DNA from: Mytilus trossulus
Lineage: Eukaryota > Mollusca > Bivalvia > Mytilida > Mytilidae
Direction: 5' to 3'
Assembly (NCBI RefSeq): GCF_036588685.1
Contig: NC_086374.1
Span: 36,510,886 to 36,574,885, forward strand
DNA length: 64,000 bases
Shown here: piece by piece, positions 1 to 9,902 of the stretch
Layout: the number at the start of each line of letters is the position of its first letter
How positions within the stretch are numbered: the first letter of the stretch is position 1
Notes under the pieces: model-generated
Told to the model about the DNA's origin: nothing
What the model saw: only the letters and a program-made list of their open reading frames with translations
The model's database searches: none
Program-made: the position numbers and the translations under genes

Positions 1-1275
1 GAAGTCCAAATTTATCAGACGATTTTGAAGGGAAAGTAAGTGATGTTTGGGGGGACGCAATATTATCTGTAGAAAACATGTGGAATATTGGTTCCTTTAT
101 TTTAGTCGGTAAGTAGTCCGTTGCTGGAAGTTTGTTTACAAACTGTTTGTAATCCTGTAGTAATCCATATTCGTTTTTACTTTGAGAGCCATAATTATTT
201 GATGAACCATAATCACTATGTATGGTTTGCACTCCTGCGCTCGGTCTCAAGTCATTCATTGTTTTAAGGAAATTGCTAGCAGAAGAAGAGAGATAATGTG
301 AACCAACAGGTCTTTTCAAATCAGTGTTAAAAAGACTAAAATCCAACGACTCAGGTTTAGAATATGCTTGAAGAGAATGTAAACCCCGTACTTCACTTAT
401 TGATTCTTCACCTGTTGCCTTTTGTGTTCTTTGTTTTGTTTCGTCCATTATCATTTCCTGCAATGGGTGTAACCCTTGTGTGATCATATCTATAATTTGT
501 TTTTCTTGCGCGGCTCTGTCAATTTTCTTAGTCTCCATAAAAGGCTTCTTATTAATTTGTTGAACAAGCTCTTGTGAAGGTGAAAGTCCAAATGGAGTTT
601 TCGTCTGTTTCTCCTGAAATTCTATTTGTTTTTTTCTCGCCTCTTGTAATTCTTGAATCCATTTTCGTTTTTCAAAGCTTTCTCTCCAGTTGTTTTTTCT
701 ATTAGGATTTAAATCGCTATTATATAATGTGTTATCCAATGGTTGCATCAATTCGTTATTTCTCTCGGACTGAATTGCTGGAAAGTTGTGCTTTGTGTTA
801 TCGGCTAGGTTGAAAAGATTATCAATCATACTAACTTCCGGTAATCCAAACTTTTTCACATTTTGAGGATCAATTCTTGGCTTAGATCGTGTATTAGTGG
901 AAAATTCCTCCGAATGAACTACTTTAGATTCAACTTGTCCTATTGTTGATTTTAATTCTGTTGTATGAGTTGTTATTGTATTCTTCTCATGTGCAATTAA
1001 CCTGGCTGGTCGTATAAAGGCTGCAACACCAGGGGCATATATAACCTGGTCATCACTGTCCTCGTCATTGCCAAACAAATCATATATAGTATGGGCGTAG
1101 TCATCACTTACTTTGTTACTTTGATGCTGTTTTGGAGGTTGGAAAACGTCGGGAAGTTCAAATAATACATGTTGTCCATTTGAGTCTCCGAATAAATTAT
1201 GTTCTATCTGTCCATTTGCATTGAAGATTAACAATAGAATGACATGTGCAAATATTAACTTCATTTCTTCCTATT
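1..1275 (-). CDS. secreted low-complexity protein, N-terminal 421 residues (3' end off the window)
   Basis: The reading frame is open from an ATG at 1262-1264 to the window edge, 421 codons without a stop. The leader MKLIFAHVILLLIFNANGQ is a clear signal peptide, probably cut near the Gly-Gln. An acidic stretch follows (residues about 45-70, with NDEDSDD), then a Gln/Lys/Asn/Ser-rich chain with no cysteine and no domain I recognise. Residues about 185-225 are charged and helix-like (repeated E, K, Q, R). A splice acceptor (TTATTTCAG) lies 11 bases before the ATG, and spliced sequence would put TAG in frame three codons upstream, so the start is firm and the preceding exon must be non-coding. 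The single long coding exon, leader and missing cysteines match the loci at 7113 and 17670. A shell- or byssus-matrix-type protein is an inference only; the function is unknown. Confidence 0.8.
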
Positions 1276-1500
1276 CTGAAATAATTATAACATATATAAG
1301 AAATCATCTTAACGATCATTTGAAAATAATTCTGCTGCTAAGCGATCGGAAATGTATTTTAAAAGATAATTTAATAATTAACAAATTTAAATGTAAAATA
1401 TTTCACGAACACAATTATATATTGTATGTATAATGTAATGGTTAGAGCTTTCAGTAGCGGATTAAAGAAATGAATTAAAAACATATGTTCAAATCTAAAT
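1276..1500. other. intron sequence upstream of the first secreted-protein exon
   Basis: AT-rich, with no coding signal in either direction. It is interpreted as the intron before the acceptor at 1276-1277. The upstream non-coding exon and promoter of the gene could not be located. Confidence 0.4.
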
Positions 1501-1720
1501 GCGTTTAAATCAACGTAAATAAACTCATCATAGATACCATGACTAAATTTTGTACATACGCCAGACGCGCGTTTCGTCTACAAAAGACTCATCAGTGACG
1601 CTCGAATAGAAAAAAGTTAAAAGGCCAAATAAAGTACGAAGTTGAAGAGCATTGAGGCCAAAATTCCTAAAAGTTATGCCAAATACAGCTAATGTAATCT
1701 ATGCCTGAGGTAGAAAAGCC
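1501..1720 (-). repeat. hammerhead-bearing dispersed repeat, copy 1
   Basis: Read on the minus strand, this unit contains a segment with 'CTTCAACTTCGTACTTTATT', then the hammerhead-like core at 1557-1601, then a tail reading TGGTATCTATGATGAGTTTA. The same order occurs at 25500-25710, and partial versions lie near 12930, 13230 and 14250. Dispersion in both orientations indicates a non-autonomous mobile unit. Confidence 0.75.
1557..1601 (-). ncRNA. type I hammerhead ribozyme motif (best-preserved copy)
   Basis: On the minus strand the order is stem I arm GCGTCA, core CTGATGA, stem II GTCT-TTTGT-AGAC (4 bp, 5-nt loop), core GAA, stem III A-C-GCGC-G-T (2 bp, tetraloop), cleavage triplet GTC, and stem I arm TGGCGT. 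Stem I pairs over six positions, two of them wobbles. All invariant hammerhead core bases (CUGAUGA, GAA, A15.1-U16.1, H17 = C) are present. The two-base-pair stem III is typical of minimal type I ribozymes, which are known to work best as dimers. Self-cleavage is predicted, not shown. Confidence 0.8.
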
Positions 1721-2440
1721 TTAGTATTTCAAAAATTAAATTATACTGCTGTAATTTCTTCAACTAAAGTTTAAACCAAATAAAAATTAAAAATAAAGAT
1801 CAAAAGTGCACTTGTGTGTTGAATGATTGTTTAGTCAGGAAACACACTGCTTAATTACTAGTAAATTGGGTTTTGAACTAGCTTTTAGCAAATGCAGACA
1901 CTCTTAGGTCAGTAGATTGAGTCTTATTTGGCTGTAACTTTATACAAATGTAAAGAGACCATACCTTTCCAGTTTTTTTTAATACACTTTTGTGTAAGAT
2001 CACTGCCCCAGGTTAGCCCTTACAAACGTGTTTGATCCTTCAACATTCTGTGTGTGCCTGTAACAAACAAATAATTAGAAAGAAACAAAAAAAAACAGCA
2101 GATTAGATAACACCGGGAATTTAAGATTTAGAACCATGAATATTAAACAAAGGTTACAGGTGAGTCCTTTATAATGTTAGAATGAATATTAAAAAAATGT
2201 CAGAACTTAAAAGCAGAGATACATATTTAACTAACACATATGGCAGGAAAAAAATGTGTGGTGCATACTACCATTGGAAACCCATGTCTTATGCTATAAT
2301 TTGCAGTTAAAAAAAAAATTATAATTGTGTTCTAAAATTGTATACAGCGTAATTTCATATAAAAACATGTACAACAAAACGACTATTTACTTTAGGAACA
2401 ATAGCCTTGGTAAACAAACAAAAAATATAAAAAGAGGAAG
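1721..2440. other. non-coding interval, nothing recognised
   Basis: AT-rich sequence with short homopolymer runs. No open frame of useful length, splice-bounded exon or RNA gene was seen. Confidence 0.5.
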
Positions 2441-2449
2441 ATGCAGTAT

Positions 2450-2860
2450 AATTGTTAATAAGACCACTCTCCACGAGAAACCAAATGACACATAAATTAA
2501 CAAATACGTGTCACCGTACGACCTTCAACGATGAGCAAACACTTTGCCGCAAAGTGAGCTATAAAAGGCTCCGAAATGACAAATATAACACAATTCAATC
2601 TAGAAAAATAACGACCTAATTTATGAACAAAAACATATTTTACGAAAAACAAATACAGCAACAAACGACAATAACTGAGTGCACAACAACTGAATGACAT
2701 GATTCCGGCTAGGGACAGTCACATACAGAATGTGACTGCATGCTCCTGGCTTGGGACAGGCAAAAACAGAATGTGACTGCATGCTCCTGGCTTGGGACAG
2801 GTACATACAGAATGGGTTACATTCATTTGAATGCGCCTCCTTAAGCTAAGACAGTGGTGT
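2450..2860 (+). repeat. mussel-type dispersed repeat A, diverged copy with an internal tandem duplication
   Basis: It contains the family words 'agaccactctccacgaga', 'ccttcaacgatgagcaaac' and 'ctggcttgggacagg', and ends with 'agacagtggtgtaacag'. Between about 2727 and 2815, a unit of roughly 45 bp ending in 'gcatgctcctggcttgggac' is repeated in tandem. Other copies of this family in the window keep the same word order. Confidence 0.65.
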
Positions 2861-5800
2861 AACAGTACGATATAAGAATAATAAACTATAAAAAGGCTTA
2901 AATCGTCAGAACAAATGCATTTTTCAGCTTGCTATTTTAGTTCTGTATGACTTTATTTTATTTATATTTTGTCAAATAATACAGAGAGAATGCAAAACGA
3001 AAATTCTTTATAATTAAAATGCAAGGATATTCGTCTATTGTATAAAAAAATGAGATTCACTTAATATGTAAAAACTTTAAAACTGTAGAATACTATCAAA
3101 GAAAAAACAATATGTTTGATAGATAACTAACGCCATAAACAATCGAACCAATACAAATAAAAATAAATATTGACTTACTTTCCTAAATATAAGTGTTTTT
3201 AAAAACCACAACCATATAACTATTTTGAACATTACTTTTATTTTTTTTCAACAGTGTCAGAACTTTACGAGTATAGAAACGGTTATGTAATGTGGGTGTC
3301 ACTGAATAAACGTCAGTGTTTGTGTATATAACTGTTTTACTACCAGTTAAAGTCAATACATACTACGAAAACACGTCCAAACGTGTATGTTATTACAAAT
3401 ACTGCTTTAAATAAATTAATTTGTTTGTATAACTGTCACGCCAGTTGCATGAACTGCTTTTCAAAAATGTCTGGATCAAAAGGGCGATAATCGGTGGTCT
3501 AAAAGCTCAAAAACATATCATTAAAACATCAACCATATTTAAATGAATGTATGTTCAATACGTCATTAAGACCTTACAAGAAAAAAACACCATTAATTAT
3601 AGGTAGTGCTATAATCGGACTAAAATAAATATCCGATTAATTGATGAAATTGTTCTTAGTTAATATTTAAAGAAAATGACAAAAACTGTAACTGTGGGCG
3701 TTTCTTTTCTGATATTAAAACACGGAAGTGCAAAACCGTAATTGTCTTACCTGTTTAGTGTAAAAGACCAAAACCTGCTTGCAGCCTTCATGACAGTGAG
3801 CTAGGTGACATTGCTGTCATGTGTTACTAACAATTTTTACATTTAACATTTAGTGTTTATTTGATCGATCGTTTCAAATGAAATATCATAATTATGATTA
3901 TTATTTACAATGTTAACAAATTTATTACTCACTCGTATGATTTTTGTGTATTGAAATTAGAAATACCTTTCTGTTGTTTTTTTTTTTTTATCTAAATAGT
4001 TCGCTTTGTTCAGCTTGAAATGATTTTCGTTTGTTTGGAGGGAGATGATGTGCTCGGTTAATATGAACAACTTCAAAATTATAATCACTTGATGAACTGT
4101 ACGTATTTACTACGATTGTTTGGTGCAACCGGGCACCCAATGGATAGACGCATATCACATCCGTATCCCTGTTTAAATATTATGATTCGTCATTTTATTT
4201 CCATTTATACAGCTTTAAAATCTTAGATAAACAGTTAAGGGAATACATATTTTTTTTAAATCTAAAGATAGAATTACACAAGTTTTTTTTTAATTTGATA
4301 TCCTCTATGATTTATGAAATTGGGGAATAAGTTTGTGTTTTATATTTCTTGATGTGTTTAATTGTTTATGTAATTAAAATGTGGATTTGGCGTTTCATTA
4401 TGTCAATAAAATCTGGCTTACCTCTTTGATTATAGTTATAATGGTGGAACTAAATAAACTCATCTTAGATACCAGGACTAAGAGGCACACAAAATAAGAA
4501 AACATGTTTACTACCCAAAAATAATGTATAAGTTACTTGTTTTGATAAATAATTTTAACAAACACATTGTTACAACATCCAATAAAACTTACAATAAGAA
4601 CCGGAAGTGGTAGATATTTCAAAAATATGTATAAATAATGTGTTTTCCTGGAACGTGGTTGATATAAAATTTTAAATATCACAATGGTTTGTGAAGAGAA
4701 TTTGAATTCAAATAATGATGAGTTTTCGGATTTTGTCAAGAAAACCTAGGTGTAGGTATCGGGCGTTGTAAAAAATCATAAGTTTATTGTTCATAAATCA
4801 GACAATTACATTCGACGAACTGTATTTGTAATAATTAAACTATAATGATAGACATGACAGCAATGTAAATGAATTATGCTAATAATTCGTTTAATGTTTG
4901 ATTTGCTAATGAATATGATTAATATTTTATAAGTTAAGTAGTGCATCTGTAGATACTATAAGGAAAACATGCGTATTTGTAAATACTTTGTGAAGGATCA
5001 AATATATAATTTATTGAATTTAAGCTGATAATTATGGTCGGTAATTTTATTCATTCATTTGGGATTTATTTTGGTACAGTATTTCGTTTTTCACAATTCA
5101 TTCCTTGTTTTTTTATAATTTTTCTTATTTAATTTGTAACATCTGCAATGGTAAAAGTCATATTAGTCGTTGTCTTAAATAAAGGATTGATTGATTGCTC
5201 TTATATATTTTTTTCTTTTTAGTGAATTTTAGGTCTTTAATTTTCATATTTATGCAACCGAAAAAATTAAGGCAATAAATTAGAAAAACGTTTCAGGGCA
5301 AAACCGATCAAATGTAAAAGAAAAACTTGAATATGATCAGAATTCTCAAGAATGATACCGATGATTACATGAATTACGCATATACTTATATGTTAAGTAA
5401 TAAATTATACACTGACAAAAAATTTAAGTTAAGATTTTGCTACTCTGCAATAAAGTTATGGTCTTGTAACCTGTCAATACGCATAATTTTGCATTGCATA
5501 AACTATGCTTTTTCATGAATGATTATAAAGTATTTGCAATAATGCTATATGAAGTTTACTAACTGTCATTTTTGTCGTAAAACACATTTAAAATTATGCA
5601 TTGAACTAGCTTTCAGTAACTGCTAGCCATCGTTGATCGTTGGTACGTGTCTTTTGTCATTTTGTTATGTGTTTTTGTGCTTAATGGAGATCGTATAAGA
5701 GGTATGTCTAGCTCTTTTGATCTAATTTTAAAGTATGTGTTGATGTTATACGGTTAAACCAATGTCACAGGTTAAGGGAGGGTAAAGCGATTGTAAGCAT

Positions 5801-6776
5801 ATTCAACTCGCCACATATTTTATGTATCTGTCACAGCTTTATTTCTTAAGTCTTGTGGTTGACTGCTTTCTGTAAGCCATACCTGTCTTTTGTTAATATA
5901 TATTTTCCACTGTATACACAGCTGTATAATAATCTACAGTGGTTGATTTGACACTGAAGGATGGTATATTTTTATGTTAGCAGGTTACAGCATTTGAGTT
6001 TGCTATTGATAACTGCAAGTATTCTTCTGGAACGATGATATTGATATTGTTGTACTTCTTTTTTTATGTCTATTGTCCCGGTATATAGATTTCAATTTAT
6101 TTATTGTTAATGATTTTTGTATCTTATTCGTGTATGTGCATTGGGATACCCCACTGATAGACTAAAATATGAATATCAAAACCTGCCTTAGTTTTTTGGT
6201 TTTTTGCAATAGCATAGTAATCAAACGGCAGAAATAATCTAGGCATTGCAAAAGATCAAATATTTTTTTTATAAAGGTGTGTGACACCTGCTCAGATGTA
6301 AAGCCTTCAATATTTCATTGTTGTTCGACATGACTTCAAATAAAATATGTAATATACTTTGAGCTTGCTTTAGTAACGTTTCAGTATTCTTTGATACAGC
6401 CTGGATTTCATTACTGTTGATGCATGCATAGCAGATGACGCTTCTTTTCGAGGACATCAATAAACTACTACTGTAGCTTTGTATATGCTAGATTCTCCAC
6501 TGAGAAAGTTAAAAGGGGAGAGTTGTGTTTCCAAAAACATTTTCACCACTCCACATGTGCATATAAATAAAGGAGATTTTGTATAGTGTACATGTTGCCT
6601 TGGGAAGATCATTTATATGTTTCCGATCGGATATGGTTATTTTTAAATGTTCAATTTGCTTATTTCCTATATTCTTGGTGATTTAAAGCTTGTCTTATCG
6701 TATAAATACTTATATATTTTTAAAGAACCTCAAGTTGTCTTTCACTTCTTTTTTTTGTCGTTTGGTTGCTATATTA
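2861..6776. other. long non-coding interval
   Basis: Strongly AT-rich, with poly-T and poly-A runs. A fragment at 4450-4490 repeats the 'aaactcatcttagataccagg' tail of the hammerhead repeat. Short open frames on both strands have no leader, domain or splice context. I see no gene. Confidence 0.5.
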
Positions 6777-6912
6777 AGGCAACAGTATCATACCGCTGTT
6801 CGAGAGTCATAAATCGATTGAGAGAAAACATACCTGGGTTACAACCTAAAACCGAGGGAAACAAATCATCTATAGGAGGAAAACAACGAAACAACAGGAA
6901 CACTGAAGAACT
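6777..6912 (+). repeat. dispersed repeat F, copy 1
   Basis: The words 'aaggcaacagtatcata', 'gctgttcgagagtcataaat', 'acctaaaaccgagggaaac' and 'ggaggaaaacaacgaaac' recur in the same order at 13594-13765. It accounts for part of an otherwise unexplained 151-codon open frame here. Confidence 0.6.
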
Positions 6913-6960
6913 ATATCTTTTTTTAAACGGGTTAAGTAGACATATGTTAATAAATTATAT

Positions 6961-6966
6961 TTTATT
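6961..6966 (-). promoter_or_regulatory. candidate polyadenylation signal for the 7113-7766 gene
   Basis: AATAAA on the minus strand, about 150 bases after the stop codon. It is the nearest canonical signal. Confidence 0.4.
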
Positions 6967-7112
6967 TCTATTACAACCACATTTAGCAAATTCAAATACT
7001 AGCGATTCTATAAATTACTTGACGAATCCTTTTATATACTTAGTAATAAAAGATGAAAAGGACTACCTGGTATTATATCTTAATGTGGACATTTCAATAT
7101 GAACAGATATGG

Positions 7113-7766
7113 CTACTTTACAAAGGCAGTGAGAGGGTTGAATCTATGGTATGACGGAAATCTCTTTTGCTTCCTATAATACATCCACAAAGGACTTCTG
7201 TAAAAACCAGACCTTGGTGGTAGTGTTCTCTTTTTTGACTGGGTTTGTCCATAAATGTTTAAATGTTTTGTCTTCTGCTGTCTTGGACGAAACATCGGTG
7301 TATCAATTTTCCGTTTTTTCAAGTTTAGCATTTTTCTGAGTGCTGAAGGTACCGAATCTGACGTTGATCGTTTCATAAATCTTTGTTTATTTCCTGTGTA
7401 TTTTTGTTTGTTTATAGAATCTTGTACGTAGACACTATTTGTATTAAACATTTTCGATTTACGCTTATCTTCTTCCTTTAATTTATGATCTGAAGTAAGG
7501 ATGATTACTTCTCCTAACTTTCCATCAATGTTTGACTGTCCATTATATCTTATTCTTCTTAAAACAGTTGATAAACTATTGACCTCTGATAACAGAAGAC
7601 CAGACTTTAGATCCAAATACGGTTTAGATTTGAACCTTATAGGCCACGAAGATTCCATTAATAGTTTGTTCAATGCATTGTCATCAAGGGCCTCTAATAA
7701 ATGTTGTTGGCTCTTATATATAATACTATAAAAAATAATGCAGATGTACAGTACCATGGCTCCGAC
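7113..7766 (-). CDS. secreted basic low-complexity protein, last coding exon
   Basis: An ATG at 7755-7757 opens a 214-codon frame. The N-terminus MVLYICIIFYSIIYKSQ is strongly hydrophobic (signal peptide or signal anchor). The next 60 residues contain leucine-rich helical stretches; from about residue 95 the chain becomes very basic, with many KR/RK pairs and an aromatic-rich end (GFYRSPLWMYYRKQKRF). The only cysteine is in the leader. A strong splice acceptor (TTTATTTTTTCAG) ends nine bases before the ATG, and the three codons between (GTC GGA GCC) stay open, so an upstream coding exon could extend the protein. GCCATGG is a good start context. The dibasic sites would also suit a processed precursor, but no amidation Gly-Lys-Arg is seen. 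Unknown function; it resembles the loci at 1 and 17670 in architecture. Confidence 0.72.
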   Translation of the reverse strand, partial: VGAMVLYICIIFYSIIYKSQQHLLEALDDNALNKLLMESSWPIRFKSKPYLDLKSGLLLSEVNSLSTVLRRIRYNGQSNIDGKLGEVIILTSDHKLKEEDKRKSKMFNTNSVYVQDSINKQKYTGNKQRFMKRSTSDSVPSALRKMLNLKKRKIDTPMFRPRQQKTKHLNIYGQTQSKKRTLPPRSGFYRSPLWMYYRKQKRFPSYHRFNPLTAFVK

Positions 7767-7911
7767 CTGAAAAAATAAATATTATTCAAACTTTAACTAT
7801 TCGATAATAATACACATTCCCCTTATATATGACCTTAAATACTTATAGCTAGTCAAATGAAAATTATATCACCTGTAAGGTTGTAATAAGAAAGATTATA
7901 GGAAATATAAA
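7767..7911. other. intron sequence upstream of the second secreted-protein exon
   Basis: Short AT-rich segment before the acceptor at 7767-7768. The upstream exon was not identified and may lie beyond the repeat at 7912-9200. Confidence 0.35.
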
Positions 7912-9200
7912 CTAGAGGCTCTAAAGAGCCTGTGTCGCTCACCTAGGTCTATGTGAATATTAAACAATGGACACAGATAGATTCATGACAAAATTGTGTT
8001 TTGGTGATGGTGATGTGTTTGTAGATCTTACTTTATTCTTGCTGCTAACAATTACCCTATCTATAACAGTAGTTTCTGTGGAAAATATTAGTGAAAATCT
8101 ACAAATTTTATGAAAATTGTTAAAAATTGACTATGAAGGGCAATAACTCCTTAGGGGGTCAATTGACCATTTTGATCATGTTGACTTATTTTTAGGTCTT
8201 ACTTTGCTGTACATTATTGCTGTGTACAGTTTATCTCTATCTATAATAATATTCAAGATAATGACCAAAAAAAAGCAAAATTTCCTTAAAATTACCAATT
8301 CAGGTGCAGCAACCCAACAACGAAATGTCTGATTCATCTGAAAATTCCAGGGCAGATAGATCTTGACCTGATCAACAATTTTACCTCCTGTAAAACTTGC
8401 ACTTTATGCTTTGGTTTTTGAGTTATAAGCCAAAAACTGCATTTTACCCCTATGTTCTATTTTTAGCCGTGGCGGCCATCTTGGTTTGTAAGCCAAGTTA
8501 CCGAACACATTTTTTAAACTAGATACCCTTATGATGATTATGGTCAAGTTTGGTTTAATTTGGCCCAGTAGTTTCAGAGAAGAAGATTTTTCTAAAAGAT
8601 TACTAAGATTTACGAAAAATGGTTAAAAATTGACTATAAAGGGCAATTACTCCTAAAGAGGTCATCTGACCATTTTGGTCATGTATACTTATTTGTAGAT
8701 CTTACTTTGCTGAACATTATTGATGCTTACAGTTTATCTCTATCTATAATAATATTCAAGATAATGACCAAAAACAGCAAAATTTCCTTAAAATTACCAA
8801 TTCAGGTGCAGCAACCTAACAACGAAATGTCTGATTCATCTGAAAATTTCAGGGCAGATAGATCTTGACCTGATAAACAATTGTACTCCTGTCAGATTTG
8901 CTCTAAATGCTTTTGTTTTTGAGTTATAAGCCAAAAACCGCATTTTACCCCTATGTTCTATTTTTAGCCGTGGCGGCCATCTTGGTTGGTTAGCCGGGTC
9001 ACCGCACACACTTTTTAAACTAGATACCCCAATGATTATTGTGACTAAGTTTGGTGAAATTTGGCCCAGTAGTTTCAGAGGAGAAGATTTTTGTAAAAGT
9101 TAACGCAGGACGACGACGGACGCCGACGGACGACGCCGGATGCCGGACGCCAAGTGATGGGAAAAGCTCACTTGGCCCTTCGGGCCAGGTGAGCTAAAAA
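7912..9200 (+). mobile_element. dispersed DNA element C, long copy with an internal 0.5-kb duplication
   Basis: It begins with a foldback (AGGCTCT-AA-AGAGCCT), then 'gtgtcgctcacct', and ends with a strong hairpin at 9165-9195. The left GCTCACCT is complementary to the right AGGTGAGC. The interior holds two similar half-kilobase segments: 'tataataatattcaag' ends at 8257 and at 8760, 503 bases apart. The right end carries a GACGACGGACGCC-type run. No protein-coding frame is present, so this is non-autonomous. A second copy lies at 49690-50672 and a shorter remnant at 24320-24740. Confidence 0.7.
9165..9195. repeat. 14-bp terminal hairpin of element C
   Basis: AGCTCACTTGGCCC and GGGCCAGGTGAGCT pair over 14 positions with a TTC loop; the single imperfect pair is a G.T wobble. 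The copies near 24740 and 50660 keep a weaker version of this hairpin. Confidence 0.85.
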
Positions 9201-9632
9201 AGGGGATATGTTGTATCGATTCAAGTTTTACAATCCCATAATGAACTTGACACAATGCAAAGTGTTGTTTTAATTAGTGTTCTTTAATACAAAGCCTTCA
9301 GCATGGATTACTATTTGGATTGTTTAGTGGGGTGTTTACGTGCAAATGTCCTATCGGTGAAAATTTGAAACGAATTTGCCATATAAATTTTATGCACTGA
9401 TGTAAGATTCTGTTTATCATGTAAAACATAATTGGTGCCTGAGACAAAAATAATAAGCCAGGTTTATGTCAAAAGAACGCCTCGTCCCTTTTTCTACACA
9501 AAATTATCATCAAGACAGTACCAAAACCTGTTTCAATATATCAAGTTCAGTATCAACTGAATTAAAGATTCGATGTTCTGATGTTATGTTTCATTCTATT
9601 TACTTAGCACATTTCACTTTTCATTACATGTC

Positions 9633-9902
9633 CACGGGTGTCATTCGGTTTAACTAGAAAAATGATCGTGAAAGAATATCTAACGGGGTCAAGTATTGCG
9701 AGACGATCGTGAAAGCTCTGGTAACGGATCGTGAAAGATTTTAGTTCCGAATCTGTGAAAAAATAGCTTAATTTTTAAAACGCGGAACAAATCCGAACAA
9801 ACAAATATATGTCAAAATGGTTCAACTTCCCTAACCTTACTGTGCAATAAGATAAAGAAAATATGCAGTACTTTATGAAAAAATGAACGAATGACACCCG
9901 TG
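9633..9902. mobile_element. miniature inverted-repeat element, 270 bp
   Basis: CACGGGTGTCATTCG at 9633-9647 is matched exactly by its reverse complement at 9888-9902. The interior has three copies of GATCGTGAAAG (9664, 9705, 9727) and no coding frame. No convincing target duplication flanks it, so the superfamily is left open. Confidence 0.6.

Noticed and set aside
6647..7102. 151-codon open frame on the plus strand.
   Set aside because: It overlaps a dispersed repeat and the probable 3' untranslated region of the opposite-strand gene, and shows no leader, domain or codon signal.
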